A DNA stretch of 64,000 nucleotides, taken from the NCBI RefSeq assembly GCF_014138625.1, contig NZ_JACJHY010000008.1, positions 62,001 to 126,000 on the forward strand. Reading direction: 5' to 3'. Shown here piece after piece: positions 13,235-21,688 of the stretch (positions are counted from its first letter, which is position 1; each line of letters begins with the position of its first letter). A model generated the notes under the pieces. That model did not search any database, was not told where the DNA came from, and saw only the letters and a list, made by a program, of their open reading frames with translations. The translations under genes and the position numbers were made by a program. This DNA comes from Aminobacter ciceronei (GTDB lineage Bacteria; Pseudomonadota; Alphaproteobacteria; Rhizobiales; Rhizobiaceae).

Positions 13235-15925
13235 TTACGCGGCGAGGTCGCGCAGAACGTACTGCAGGATGCCGCCGTTCTTGAAGTAGTCGAGCTCATC
13301 AAGGGTATCGATGCGGCAGAGGATCGGAACGTCCTTCACCGAACCGTCGGCGAAGGTGATCTTGGCCACCATCTTCTGGCGCGGCTTGATCGTCTCGAGG
13401 CCGTCGATCGTCACCTGCTCGTCACCCTTGAGGCCAAGTGTCTTCCACGACGTGCCTTCCTCGAAGGTGAAGGGGATCACGCCCATGCCGACCAGGTTCG
13501 AGCGGTGGATACGCTCGAACGACTGGGCGATGACGGCGCGAACGCCGAGCAGGTTGGTGCCCTTGGCAGCCCAGTCACGCGACGAGCCGTTGCCGTACTC
13601 GACGCCGGCGAAAATCACCAGTGGCGTACCTTCGCTGCGATACTGCATGGCGGCATCGTAGATCGGCATCTCTTCCTTGGACGGATAGTGGAAGGTGTAG
13701 CCACCCTCGCGACCGTTCTCGCCCAGCATGTGGTTGCGGATGCGGATGTTGGCAAACGTGCCGCGCATCATCACTTCGTGGTTGCCACGACGCGTGCCGT
13801 ACTGGTTGAAGTCGGCAACGCCGACGCCGTTGTCGGTCAGGTACTTGCCGGCAGGTGAAGCCGCCTTGATGGAACCAGCCGGCGAGATGTGGTCGGTGGT
13901 GATCTTGTCGCCGAACAGGCCGAGCACGCGCGCGCCCTGGATCTTGCCGATCTGGCCCGGCTTCGAGCCCATGCCGACGAAGTAAGGCGGGTTCTGCACA
14001 TAGGTCGACTTGTCGTCCCAGGCATAGGTCTGGCCTTCCGGCGCCTTGACGTTCTGCCAGTTCTCGTCGCCCTTGAAGACGTCGGCATATTTGCGGGCAA
14101 ACAGCTCGCGGGTGACGTTTTCGGCGATGAACTGCTCGATCTCGACATTGGTCGGCCAGATGTCCTTCAGGAACACCGGCTTGCCGTCACGGTCCTCGCC
14201 GATCGGCTCGGAGGTCAGGTCCAGGGTCACAGTGCCGGCGAGCGCGTAAGCGACCACCAACGGCGGCGAGGCCAGGTAGTTGGCCTGCACGTCGGGCGAC
14301 ACGCGGCCTTCGAAGTTGCGGTTGCCCGAGAGCACGGCCGCGCCAATCAGGCCCTTGTCGTTGATGGTCTTGGAGATCGGCGCCGGCAGCGGGCCGGAGT
14401 TGCCGATGCAGGTCGTGCAGCCGAAGCCGACGAGGTTGAAGCCGATCTGGTCGAGCTCCTTCTGCAGGCCCGACTTCTCGAGGTACTCGGCAACCACCTG
14501 CGAACCGGGCGCCAGCGAGGTCTTGACCCACGGCTTCTGCTTGAGGCCGATGCGGTTGGCATTGCGGGCCAGAAGGCCGGCGCCGATCAGCACGCTCGGG
14601 TTCGAGGTGTTGGTGCAGGAGGTGATCGCAGCGATCACCACGTCGCCATGGCCGAGGTCGAACTTTTCACCCTCGACCGCATAACGCTTGGCGGTGTCGA
14701 CGGTCTTCTTGTACTCGGCTTCGAGCGCGGTCGCGAAGCCCGAGGCGATGCCTTCGAGCGGGATGCGGCCTTCGGGACGCTTCGGGCCGGCCATCGATGG
14801 AACGACTGACGCCATGTCGAGCTCGAGCAGGTCGGTGAAGACAGGATCGGCCGACGAAGCGTCGCGCCACATGCCCTGCGCCTTGGAGAACTCCTCGACC
14901 AGTGCAATGCGGTTTTCGGCGCGGCCCGACATGTTGAGATAGCGAATGGTCTCGGAATCGACCGGGAAGAAGCCGCAGGTCGCGCCATATTCCGGCGCCA
15001 TGTTGCCGATGGTGGCACGGTCGGCCAGCGTCATGTTGCTGAGACCGGGGCCGAAGAACTCAACGAACTTGCCGACGACGCCCTTCTTGCGCAGCATCTG
15101 GGTGACGGTCAGCACCAGGTCGGTGGCGGTGACGCCTTCCTTGAGCTTGCCGGTCAGGCGGAAGCCGATGACCTCGGGCAGAAGCATCGAGACCGGCTGG
15201 CCGAGCATCGCGGCCTCAGCCTCGATGCCGCCGACGCCCCAGCCCAGCACGCCGAGGCCATTGACCATGGTGGTGTGCGAATCGGTGCCGACGCAGGTGT
15301 CGGGATAGGCGGTCGTCACGCCATCCTCGGTGTTGGTCCAGACCGTCTGGGCGAGGTATTCGAGGTTGACCTGGTGGCAGATGCCGGTGCCGGGCGGCAC
15401 GACGCGGAAGTTGCGGAACGCCTGCTGGCCCCACTTCAGGAACTTGTAGCGCTCTTCATTGCGCTCATATTCGAGCTCGACATTGCGGGCAAAGGCCAGC
15501 GGGGTGCCGAATTCGTCGACGATGACCGAGTGGTCGATGACGAGGTCGACCGGAACCAGCGGGTTGATCTTCTCAGGGTCGCCGCCCAGGGTCTTGATAC
15601 CGTCACGCATGGCGGCAAGGTCGACGACGGCCGGAACGCCGGTGAAGTCCTGCATCAGCACGCGGGCCGGGCGGTAGGCGATCTCGACGCCGGCGGTGCC
15701 CTTGTCGACAAGCCAGCCGGCAACCGCCTGGATGGCGTCCTTGGTGACGGTGCGGCCGTCTTCGTTGCGCAGCAGGTTTTCCAGCAGCACCTTCATCGAA
15801 TAGGGCAGCTGCGAGATGCCGGTCAGGCCGTTCTTTTCGGCCTCGATGAGGCTGTAATAGACATAGTCCGTGCCTGCAGCGGTGAGCGTGCGGCGGCAAT
15901 TGAAACTGTCGAGTGATTTGGACAC
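13235..15925 (-). CDS. acnA: aconitate hydratase A
   Basis: 896 aa. Isomerises citrate to isocitrate with a [4Fe-4S] cluster. The cluster cysteines are in [11 protein letters not shown] (around residue 440) and [12 protein letters not shown] (around 505-508), as in the AcnA/IRP1 group. [16 protein letters not shown] near the N-terminus, [21 protein letters not shown] and the C-terminal swivel-domain motif [19 protein letters not shown] are also present. Full length. Divergent from ccmA, with an Irr/ICE-like box in the shared upstream region, and followed by a strong terminator. Confidence 0.97.
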   Translation of the reverse strand: MSKSLDSFNCRRTLTAAGTDYVYYSLIEAEKNGLTGISQLPYSMKVLLENLLRNEDGRTVTKDAIQAVAGWLVDKGTAGVEIAYRPARVLMQDFTGVPAVVDLAAMRDGIKTLGGDPEKINPLVPVDLVIDHSVIVDEFGTPLAFARNVELEYERNEERYKFLKWGQQAFRNFRVVPPGTGICHQVNLEYLAQTVWTNTEDGVTTAYPDTCVGTDSHTTMVNGLGVLGWGVGGIEAEAAMLGQPVSMLLPEVIGFRLTGKLKEGVTATDLVLTVTQMLRKKGVVGKFVEFFGPGLSNMTLADRATIGNMAPEYGATCGFFPVDSETIRYLNMSGRAENRIALVEEFSKAQGMWRDASSADPVFTDLLELDMASVVPSMAGPKRPEGRIPLEGIASGFATALEAEYKKTVDTAKRYAVEGEKFDLGHGDVVIAAITSCTNTSNPSVLIGAGLLARNANRIGLKQKPWVKTSLAPGSQVVAEYLEKSGLQKELDQIGFNLVGFGCTTCIGNSGPLPAPISKTINDKGLIGAAVLSGNRNFEGRVSPDVQANYLASPPLVVAYALAGTVTLDLTSEPIGEDRDGKPVFLKDIWPTNVEIEQFIAENVTRELFARKYADVFKGDENWQNVKAPEGQTYAWDDKSTYVQNPPYFVGMGSKPGQIGKIQGARVLGLFGDKITTDHISPAGSIKAASPAGKYLTDNGVGVADFNQYGTRRGNHEVMMRGTFANIRIRNHMLGENGREGGYTFHYPSKEEMPIYDAAMQYRSEGTPLVIFAGVEYGNGSSRDWAAKGTNLLGVRAVIAQSFERIHRSNLVGMGVIPFTFEEGTSWKTLGLKGDEQVTIDGLETIKPRQKMVAKITFADGSVKDVPILCRIDTLDELDYFKNGGILQYVLRDLAA

Positions 15926-16128
15926 GTGCGATCCATCCTTGTCTGTTCAGCCTGAAAGGGAACGGACTCCGATGGGCATGCAATCACGCGCAAAGGTGCG
16001 GGTACGGCCATTTCCGCTGTCCGGTCCCAAGCAACCCGAGCCGTTCAAGGCGGCGCGTGCGCTGGTTCGGCGCAAATTCTGTTTCCATGCCGACCGCTGG
16101 CATGGTCGAGTGGCATATAGAGAATTTA

Positions 16129-16144
16129 TTGGAATAGTTCTAGA
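16129..16144. promoter_or_regulatory. candidate Irr-binding ICE-like box between acnA and ccmA
   Basis: On the minus strand the sequence reads TCTAGAACTATTCCAA, which differs at few positions from the TTTAGAA-N3-TTCTAAA inverted repeat I recall for the iron control element bound by Irr in rhizobia. A TATATG -10-like hexamer for acnA lies just downstream on the minus strand. Both flanking genes (an Fe-S enzyme and haem-delivery genes) are plausible Irr targets. Confidence 0.4.
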
Positions 16145-16209
16145 CGGAGATTCGCCTATTTTGCTGCGACGCAAAGCGGCAGCGAGATGGTTTCGGCGAC
16201 GGGGGAAGA

Positions 16210-16821
16210 ATGCGGCTGATCGCCGAAAATCTCAGCGGTGAACGGGGTGGCGAGCCGGTTTTCGAAGACATCGGCTTCACGCTGGAGAACGGCGAGGCGC
16301 TGATCGTCACCGGCCCCAACGGTTCGGGCAAGTCGACCCTGCTGCGCGTCATCGCCGGGCTTTTGCCGCATGCATCGGGACGAATCGGCATCGAGGGCGG
16401 CGGCGAGGAGTTTCCGACCGTTGCCGCAGCCTGCCACTATCTCGGTCATCAGAACGCAATGAAGGCCGCATTGACGGTTCGCGAGAATCTCGAATTCTGG
16501 CAAAGCTTTGCGGGCAGCGGAAAGCTGGGCATTGCTGACGCCCTGGACGATGTCGGCCTCGGCGGCCTCAGCCACCTGCCCTTCGGCTACCTCTCCACCG
16601 GCCAGAAGCGCCGTGCCGCGATCGCCAAGCTGCGCATCAGCCACCGCCCGGTCTGGCTGCTCGACGAGCCGACTGCAGGTCTCGACAAGGCGTCCGACGC
16701 GCGCTTGGCAGGGCTGATGCGGGATCATTGCGCGGCGGGCGGAATCGTCGTCGCCGCGACCCATCTGCCGCTTGGGCTGGAGGGAGTGAAGGCGCTGGAG
16801 ATGGGGCGGGTGCATGTCTGA
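16210..16821 (+). CDS. ccmA: haem exporter ATP-binding protein CcmA
   Basis: 203 aa ABC ATPase of the cytochrome c maturation (System I) CcmABCD complex, which drives release of holo-CcmE. Walker A GPNGSGKST is at residues 35-43, a degenerate signature YLSTGQKRR around 134-142, and Walker B VWLLDEPTAG follows. Length is the usual 200-210 aa. 57 nt upstream of ccmB on the same strand. Divergent from acnA. Confidence 0.95.
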   Translation: MRLIAENLSGERGGEPVFEDIGFTLENGEALIVTGPNGSGKSTLLRVIAGLLPHASGRIGIEGGGEEFPTVAAACHYLGHQNAMKAALTVRENLEFWQSFAGSGKLGIADALDDVGLGGLSHLPFGYLSTGQKRRAAIAKLRISHRPVWLLDEPTAGLDKASDARLAGLMRDHCAAGGIVVAATHLPLGLEGVKALEMGRVHV

Positions 16822-16878
16822 AAACGCTGCCCTTCTTCCCACCCCCCTCTCCGAACAGATCAACGGAAGGCAGCTCCC

Positions 16879-17544
16879 ATGCTAGCCCTCTACCTTCGCG
16901 ACCTACGCATGGGCGTCCGCGCCGGCGGTGGCGCCTTGACGGGCGTGCTGTTTTTCCTCGCCGTCATCGTCACCATCCCCTTCGGCGTCGGGCCCGATCT
17001 CAACCTGCTTGCCCGCATCGGCCCGGCAATTCTCTGGATCGGCGCGCTGCTGGCCAGCCTGCTCGGCCTCGACCGGCTGTTCCAGGCCGACCGCGAGGAC
17101 GGCTCGCTCGATCTTCTGGTGCTCAATGCCGACCGCCACATGCTGGCGCTGACGGTGCTGGTCAAATGCCTGGCGCACTGGACAGCAAGCGTGTTACCTC
17201 TGGTTATCGCAGCCCCCCTGCTTGGCCTGTTCATGAACATGGAGCTCATCGGCATCGGGGCCGCGGCACTCACCTTGCTCGTCGGCACGCCGGCCATCGT
17301 CTTCATCGGCGCGACGGGTGCCGCCGTCACCGTCGCCCTGCCGCGGGGCGGGCTGCTGATCTCGGTGCTGGTGCTGCCGCTGGTCATCCCGGTGCTGATC
17401 TTCGGCGTCACAGCAAGCTACGGTGCTGTCAACGACCCCGACCCGTTCACCCCGCCGTTCCTGATTCTTTGCGCATTGACGATGTTCCTCGCCGTCATCG
17501 GCCCATTGGCGGCGGCGGTTGCGCTTCGCTCGGGCACCGACTGA
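16879..17544 (+). CDS. ccmB: haem exporter permease CcmB
   Basis: 221 aa, six hydrophobic segments. Typical CcmB features: N-terminal LYLRDLRMGVRAGGG, FGVGPDLNLLARIGPAILWIGALLASLLGLDRLFQADREDGSLD, and the LPLVIPVLIFG segment near the end. Start ATG has GGAAGG 8 nt upstream. It is complete at its C-terminus (LRSGTD). The next gene in System I operons should be ccmC, but here ccmD follows after only 120 nt. Confidence 0.95.
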   Translation: MLALYLRDLRMGVRAGGGALTGVLFFLAVIVTIPFGVGPDLNLLARIGPAILWIGALLASLLGLDRLFQADREDGSLDLLVLNADRHMLALTVLVKCLAHWTASVLPLVIAAPLLGLFMNMELIGIGAAALTLLVGTPAIVFIGATGAAVTVALPRGGLLISVLVLPLVIPVLIFGVTASYGAVNDPDPFTPPFLILCALTMFLAVIGPLAAAVALRSGTD

Positions 17545-17638
17545 TCACGTTTCCTTCAACCGCAACGGTGCGGCGCGGCGTCCGATTGCGCAGCGGCAGC
17601 CTCGCCGCTAAGTGAATGACATGCTCGGAAACAGCGAC

Positions 17639-17668
17639 ATGACCACGTCTTGCCAGGGTGCCCGATGA
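17639..17668 (+). pseudogene. possible ccmC remnant (internal deletion scar)
   Basis: Where a roughly 250-codon ccmC is expected there is only a 9-codon frame, ATG ACC ACG TCT TGC CAG GGT GCC CGA TGA. Its stop overlaps the ccmD start as ATGA, exactly as ccmD overlaps ccmG. This is what an in-frame deletion that kept the start and the last codons of ccmC would leave. No WWNTLHQ-type (WWD-domain) sequence is present anywhere in the window. The small frame itself could be coincidental. Confidence 0.4.
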
Positions 17669-17829
17669 GCGCGCATGCCCTCTATGTCACCGCGGCATAT
17701 GCCGTTTCGGCGATTGCCATCGTCGGACTGGTGCTGTGGATTCTTGCCGACCAGCGCGCGCGCAAGCGCGAAATGGCCGAACTTGAGGCCGCCGGCCATC
17801 GCCGTCGCTCGGACAAGGCCAAGGCATGA
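17665..17829 (+). CDS. ccmD: haem exporter protein CcmD
   Basis: 54 aa. Small single-span protein that anchors holo-CcmE release from the CcmABC complex. N-terminal periplasmic ALYVTAAYAVSAIAIVGLVLWILADQ membrane segment followed by the basic cytosolic tail typical of CcmD (RARKREMAELEAAGHRRRSDKAKA region). Its ATG sits in the ATGA overlap with the small residual frame upstream, and its stop overlaps the ccmG start by 4 nt, so operon structure is intact downstream of the missing ccmC. Confidence 0.9.
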   Translation: MSAHALYVTAAYAVSAIAIVGLVLWILADQRARKREMAELEAAGHRRRSDKAKA

Positions 17830-18404
17830 GCACCGACAGCCAGAAGCCGACGGCGCGGCCTCGCAGGCTTATGGTTCTGCTGCCGCTGCTGATTTTCATG
17901 GGCCTCGCCGGCCTGTTTCTGGCGCAGCTGCTGTCCGGCCGCGACCTCACCGCGGTGCCCTCGGCGCTGATCGGCCAGATGGCGCCAGAGACAGACCTGC
18001 CGCCGCTCGAAGGCATGCAGGTTCCCGGGCTGAACTCAGCCGACTTCGCCGGCAAGGTCACGCTGGTCAATGTCTGGGCGTCGTGGTGCGCGCCATGCCG
18101 CGAGGAACACCCGGTGCTGCTCGAACTGTCGAAGGACCAGCGCTTTTCCATCGCCGGCTTGAACTACAAGGACAAGCCCGAGAATGCCCGTCGTTTTCTC
18201 GGCGACCTCGGCAGCCCCTACAAGGCGATCGGCGTCGACCAGAACGGCCGCACGGCGATCGACTGGGGTGTCTATGGTGTGCCGGAGACCTTCCTTCTGG
18301 GCAAGGACGGCAAAGTTGCCTTCAAGCATGTCGGACCGCTGTCGCCGGAGGCGGTGAGCACGACACTCATGCCCGAAATCGAGAAGGCACTGGCGGCGCA
18401 ATAG
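17826..18404 (+). CDS. ccmG: thiol:disulfide interchange protein CcmG/DsbE
   Basis: 192 aa membrane-anchored periplasmic thioredoxin that reduces apocytochrome c. A single N-terminal membrane span (about residues 15-37) is followed by a thioredoxin fold with active site WCAPC (Cys88/Cys91), the cis-Pro segment YGVPETFLLGKDG, and a CcmG-type GLNYKDKPENARRFL insertion. Overlaps ccmD by 4 nt. Last gene of the truncated ccmABDG operon; ccmEFH are not in this window, as is usual for rhizobia. Confidence 0.95.
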   Translation: MSTDSQKPTARPRRLMVLLPLLIFMGLAGLFLAQLLSGRDLTAVPSALIGQMAPETDLPPLEGMQVPGLNSADFAGKVTLVNVWASWCAPCREEHPVLLELSKDQRFSIAGLNYKDKPENARRFLGDLGSPYKAIGVDQNGRTAIDWGVYGVPETFLLGKDGKVAFKHVGPLSPEAVSTTLMPEIEKALAAQ

Positions 18405-18527
18405 ACCGGATCGGGGCCGGCTCGCGCACCACGTGCGAATCATCAAGATTTCAACTACGTTTTCATACAACCGCTGGGGAGAGGCGCGCCGTGAGGGCGC
18501 GACCGGTGGCTGTTGGGGGAGACGTCA

Positions 18528-19418
18528 ATGCAAGACAGTTCCGCGCTCATCATTTTTCTGCCGCTCGCGCTCGGCGTCATCATGCTCGGCCTCGGCCTGT
18601 CGCTGACGACGGAGGATTTTCGCAACGTCCTGCAAAAGCCCAAGGCGGTGATCGTGGCGCTGCTCTGCCAGACCGTCATCCTGCCGCTTGCGTGTCTCGG
18701 CCTGGTCTACGTCTTCGGCCTCGAACCGGCATTGGCTGTGGGCATGATGCTTTTGGCGGCAAGCCCCGGCGGCACCTCAGCCAATCTCTACAGCCACCTG
18801 GCCGACGGCGACGTGGCGCTCAACATCACGCTGACGGCGATCAATTCGGCGCTGTCGATCGTGACGCTGCCGCTGATCGTCAACTGGTCGCTGATGCATT
18901 TCATGTCGGGCGACCAGGCGATCCCGCTGCAATTCGCCAAGGTGATGCAGGTGTTCGTCATCGTGCTCGGCCCCGTGCTGATCGGCATGTGGCTGCGCAG
19001 CCGCTTCCCTGATTTCGCCGAACGCATGGCGCGGCCGGTGAAGATCTTCTCGATGCTGTTCCTGTTCGCCGTGGTTGCCGTGGCGCTCGTGCAGGAATGG
19101 GAAACACTCAAGGCCTGGGGACCGATCGTCGGCCTGGCAGCCCTTGCCTTCAACCTCGTCAGCCTTGGCGTCGGCTATTTCGTGCCCCGCGCCGCCGGCG
19201 TCGAAAAACGGCAGGCCACCGCGATCGGCATGGAGATCGGCATCCACAACGGCACGCTGGCAATCGCCATCGCACTGAGCCCGCTGCTGCTCAACAACGC
19301 GACAATGGCGGTTCCGGCAGCGATCTACGGGCTGATCGCCTTCATCACCGCAGCGATCTTCGGCTACTGGCTGAAGCGGTCGCATGGCCGCGCGACTGCG
19401 ACGATGCCGGTGCACTGA
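18528..19418 (+). CDS. bile acid:sodium symporter / PanS-type transporter
   Basis: 296 aa with about nine membrane spans. The LGLGLSLTTEDFRNVLQKPKAV opening and the SPGGTSANLYSHLADGDVALNITLTAINS core motif are typical of the BASS (SBF-like) family, PanS subgroup; the C-terminal ATAIGMEIGIHNGTLAIAIA matches the sodium-site segment. Substrate may be an organic acid such as a pantoate-like compound, but this is not determinable here. The ATG is preceded by GGGGGAG; a TTG 15 nt upstream is less likely. A bidirectional hairpin region follows. Confidence 0.9.
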   Translation: MQDSSALIIFLPLALGVIMLGLGLSLTTEDFRNVLQKPKAVIVALLCQTVILPLACLGLVYVFGLEPALAVGMMLLAASPGGTSANLYSHLADGDVALNITLTAINSALSIVTLPLIVNWSLMHFMSGDQAIPLQFAKVMQVFVIVLGPVLIGMWLRSRFPDFAERMARPVKIFSMLFLFAVVAVALVQEWETLKAWGPIVGLAALAFNLVSLGVGYFVPRAAGVEKRQATAIGMEIGIHNGTLAIAIALSPLLLNNATMAVPAAIYGLIAFITAAIFGYWLKRSHGRATATMPVH

Positions 19419-19448
19419 GGCCACCGCGTGGCCCACGATGCTGCAAAC

Positions 19449-19523
19449 GAAAAAGGCGCTTGCGGCATCCCTTGAGGGTGCCCCTGGCGCCTTGTCGCAA
19501 CGGCCGGTCAAAAGCCGGCCGGA
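19449..19523. terminator. two hairpins between the PanS-type gene and the DUF1127 gene
   Basis: AAGGCGC (19453-19459) pairs with GCGCCTT (19487-19493) with an inner GGCATCCC/GGGTGCC stem. A second stem, GGCCGG/CCGGCC, surrounds TCAAAAG at 19502-19522. They lie between convergent genes and may terminate both. Confidence 0.6.
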
Positions 19524-19539
19524 CATTTCTGGCTAGGAA

Positions 19540-19707
19540 TCAGCCGTAGACCTGCTTGTAGGCCTGGAAAAGCATCTCGCTGCGGTCGGCGCGCATATCG
19601 GCCAGGTCGCGGCTCGAGAAGCCGTCGATTTCGGCAACGAGGCGCTTGTACTGCTTGCGCTTGGCGGCGCTCTGGCGCGCGCGGGTCAGAAGGTTGTCGA
19701 ACAACAT
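19540..19707 (-). CDS. DUF1127 domain-containing small protein
   Basis: 55 aa, basic at the N-terminus and ending in the DUF1127 motif (LVAEIDGFSSRDLADMRADRSEM). Such arginine-rich small proteins in rhizobia and Rhodobacter bind RNA or influence sRNA-dependent and phosphate/carbon metabolism. The ATG giving MLFDNLLTRARQ is chosen because the longer frame upstream has no family similarity and GGAACGC precedes it. Stand-alone gene convergent to the transporter. Confidence 0.85.
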   Translation of the reverse strand: MLFDNLLTRARQSAAKRKQYKRLVAEIDGFSSRDLADMRADRSEMLFQAYKQVYG

Positions 19708-19838
19708 CTTGCGTTCCTTTCGTCTGCCGCCCGATGCGGCTTGAACCGACCTCCCTGATCGATCCGAACATGACATAGGAACCGTTGCGCTGCAAAATAA
19801 GATGCTGCAACGCAGCAATGCACGGCGCGCATAACGAG

Positions 19839-20372
19839 TTAACGAGTGCAAACAAAACTGGAAAACGCCGCCAACCTGTCCCGCATCAATGCAATGCTAG
19901 CCGCGTCAGCAAGGATCTCGTCCATCTCCTGCGGTCTCTTGCCAAGCAGCGTAATGGTCAGGTCTTGCCCGTCAAAAAGGTCGAAGGACATTGTTTTCAT
20001 GATCTCGGCAAGGGCAGCGCGGGCAAATTGCGACCGCGGCGAGGCATGAACCTGCATCGCCGGCTTGCCGACGACGGCGTCACGTGAAACCAGCCAGTCC
20101 AGCGCATTCTTCAGTCCGCCCGGCACCCCATGGGCGTATTCAGGACAAGAGACGATCACTCCGTCGGCTCGCGTAACGGCAGCGATGAGCGCCGTCACCT
20201 CCTGCGGTGTGCGTTCACCCTCGTCATCGGGATTGAAAATCGGCAGGTGGCCAAGCCCGTCATAGACGCTGACATGGCATCCCGGTGGCGCATTGCGCGC
20301 CAGGGCGACAACAAGCGCAGTGTTGGTAGAGGCAGCCCGCTGGCTGCCGGAAAGGGCGAGAATATTGATCAA
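19839..20372 (-). CDS. NADPH-dependent FMN reductase family protein
   Basis: 177 aa flavodoxin-like fold. N-terminal phosphate loop LSGSQRAASTNTALV and the PEYAHGVPGGLKNALDWL motif are characteristic of NADPH-dependent FMN/azo/chromate reductases. The likely start is a TTG (coding the Leu before INILALSGS); no ATG is available close upstream in frame except deep inside the neighbouring gene. 41 nt downstream of the PPOX gene and probably the last gene of the dapF-to-reductase run. Confidence 0.85.
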   Translation of the reverse strand: MINILALSGSQRAASTNTALVVALARNAPPGCHVSVYDGLGHLPIFNPDDEGERTPQEVTALIAAVTRADGVIVSCPEYAHGVPGGLKNALDWLVSRDAVVGKPAMQVHASPRSQFARAALAEIMKTMSFDLFDGQDLTITLLGKRPQEMDEILADAASIALMRDRLAAFSSFVCTR

Positions 20373-20413
20373 GGCAAGGCCGCCAGCGTCGGACGATTCG
20401 TGTCCGGCGAAAG

Positions 20414-21028
20414 CTACCACATGCTCTTGCGATAGGACTCGTCCAGCGAGCGGTCGAGCGTCTCGGCATTGTCGGCGAGCGCCAGCTGGTCGCGGAGGAT
20501 CTGGCCGAGCGTAGGCAGGCTGGTGCGGTCGGGCCATGTGCCTGATACCCACAGCTCGGAACGCATGAACGCCTTGGCGCAATGCATGTAGACAGCCTTG
20601 ATCGCAACCACCATGACGGTGACCGGCAACTTGCCTTCGGCGGCGAGCCGTTCGCACAACGCCGGATCGGCGGTCAGGCGCGCATCGCCATTGATACGCA
20701 GTGTCTCGTTCATGCCCGGTATCAGGAACAGCAGGCCGACAGCGGGATTGACGATGACGTTCTCCAGCGTGTCGAGCCTGTTGTTGCCGGGCCGGTCGGG
20801 AATGGCGATGGTGGCATCGTCGAGTATGGCGACGAATCCCGGCTTGTCGCCCTTGGGCGTGACGTCGGCGTTGCCCTTGTCGTCGGACGAACCGATCAGC
20901 ACGAATGGGCTGCGCGCCAGGAAGCCCTTGGCGTGACGGTCGAGGCGGCGGAGCTCCTTGCGCACGGCGCCATCACCCGGCGCGCGATAATGTTGACGCA
21001 ACGCCTCGCGGTCGGTGATGAACTCCAT
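20414..21028 (-). CDS. pyridoxamine 5'-phosphate oxidase (PPOX) family FMN-binding protein
   Basis: 204 aa split-barrel flavin-binding protein. The segment FVLIGSSDDKGNADVTPKGDKPGFVAILDDATIAIPDRPGNNRLDT matches a PPOX-fold subgroup often annotated as MSMEG_1061-type FMN-dependent enzymes, and the middle block GLLFLIPGMNETLRINGDA is conserved in it. Reaction unknown. Starts 9 nt after the yciB stop and is followed by a flavin reductase, so a flavin-dependent pair is plausible. Confidence 0.87.
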   Translation of the reverse strand: MEFITDREALRQHYRAPGDGAVRKELRRLDRHAKGFLARSPFVLIGSSDDKGNADVTPKGDKPGFVAILDDATIAIPDRPGNNRLDTLENVIVNPAVGLLFLIPGMNETLRINGDARLTADPALCERLAAEGKLPVTVMVVAIKAVYMHCAKAFMRSELWVSGTWPDRTSLPTLGQILRDQLALADNAETLDRSLDESYRKSMW

Positions 21029-21037
21029 GATGCCCTC

Positions 21038-21685
21038 TTACTTATGGTCTTCCAACGAATGGCGCATGATGAGCGGCATCTGGCTGAAAGTGAAGAGCAA
21101 GGTTATCGGCATGATGCCCCAGACCTTGAAAGCCACCCAGGTGTCGGTCGTAAAGGATCGCCAAACAACCTCGTTGACCAGAGCAAGAAACAGGAAGAAC
21201 AGGCCCCAGCGGAAGGTCAGCTTGCGCCAGCCTTCGGCATCGAGGCGAAAGGCCGATGCAAAGACATAGCCAAGCAACGACTTGCCGAAGACAAGGCCAC
21301 CCAGTAGCACGACACCGAAAAGCGAATTGATGATCGTTGGCTTCATCTTGATGAAGATGTCGTTCTGCAGATAGAGCGTCAGCGCGCCGAATATGAAGAC
21401 AACGACGCCCGAGACCAGTGGCATGATCGGCAGCGAGCGGGTCAGCAGCCAGGAAGCCGCCAGCGCAACCGCCGTGGCAACCATGAAGAGGCCTGTGGCG
21501 ACGAAGATCGGCTTGCCAAGCTCTGCCAGTATCGGGAAGTGCGACGCCAGCCACTCGCCGCGCGCGTTGGCGAAGAAGAACACGACCAGCGGCCCGAGCT
21601 CCAGCGCCAGCTTGAGCAGCGGGCTGACGTCTTCCTTCTTGGTTTTCGGGTCCGACGGATCGCGTTCGAGGATAGGTGCATTCAT
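21038..21685 (-). CDS. yciB: inner-membrane septation/intermediate-filament-like protein YciB (IspZ family)
   Basis: 215 aa with five to six hydrophobic segments. [21 protein letters not shown] at the N-terminus, [25 protein letters not shown] in the middle and [17 protein letters not shown] near the C-terminus are typical of the YciB/septation protein A family, which affects envelope synthesis and septation. Three nucleotides separate it from the ftsY stop, so it is in the same operon. Length is slightly above the enterobacterial 180 aa owing to an N-terminal hydrophilic tail. Confidence 0.95.
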   Translation of the reverse strand: MNAPILERDPSDPKTKKEDVSPLLKLALELGPLVVFFFANARGEWLASHFPILAELGKPIFVATGLFMVATAVALAASWLLTRSLPIMPLVSGVVVFIFGALTLYLQNDIFIKMKPTIINSLFGVVLLGGLVFGKSLLGYVFASAFRLDAEGWRKLTFRWGLFFLFLALVNEVVWRSFTTDTWVAFKVWGIMPITLLFTFSQMPLIMRHSLEDHK

Positions 21686-21688
21686 GGA

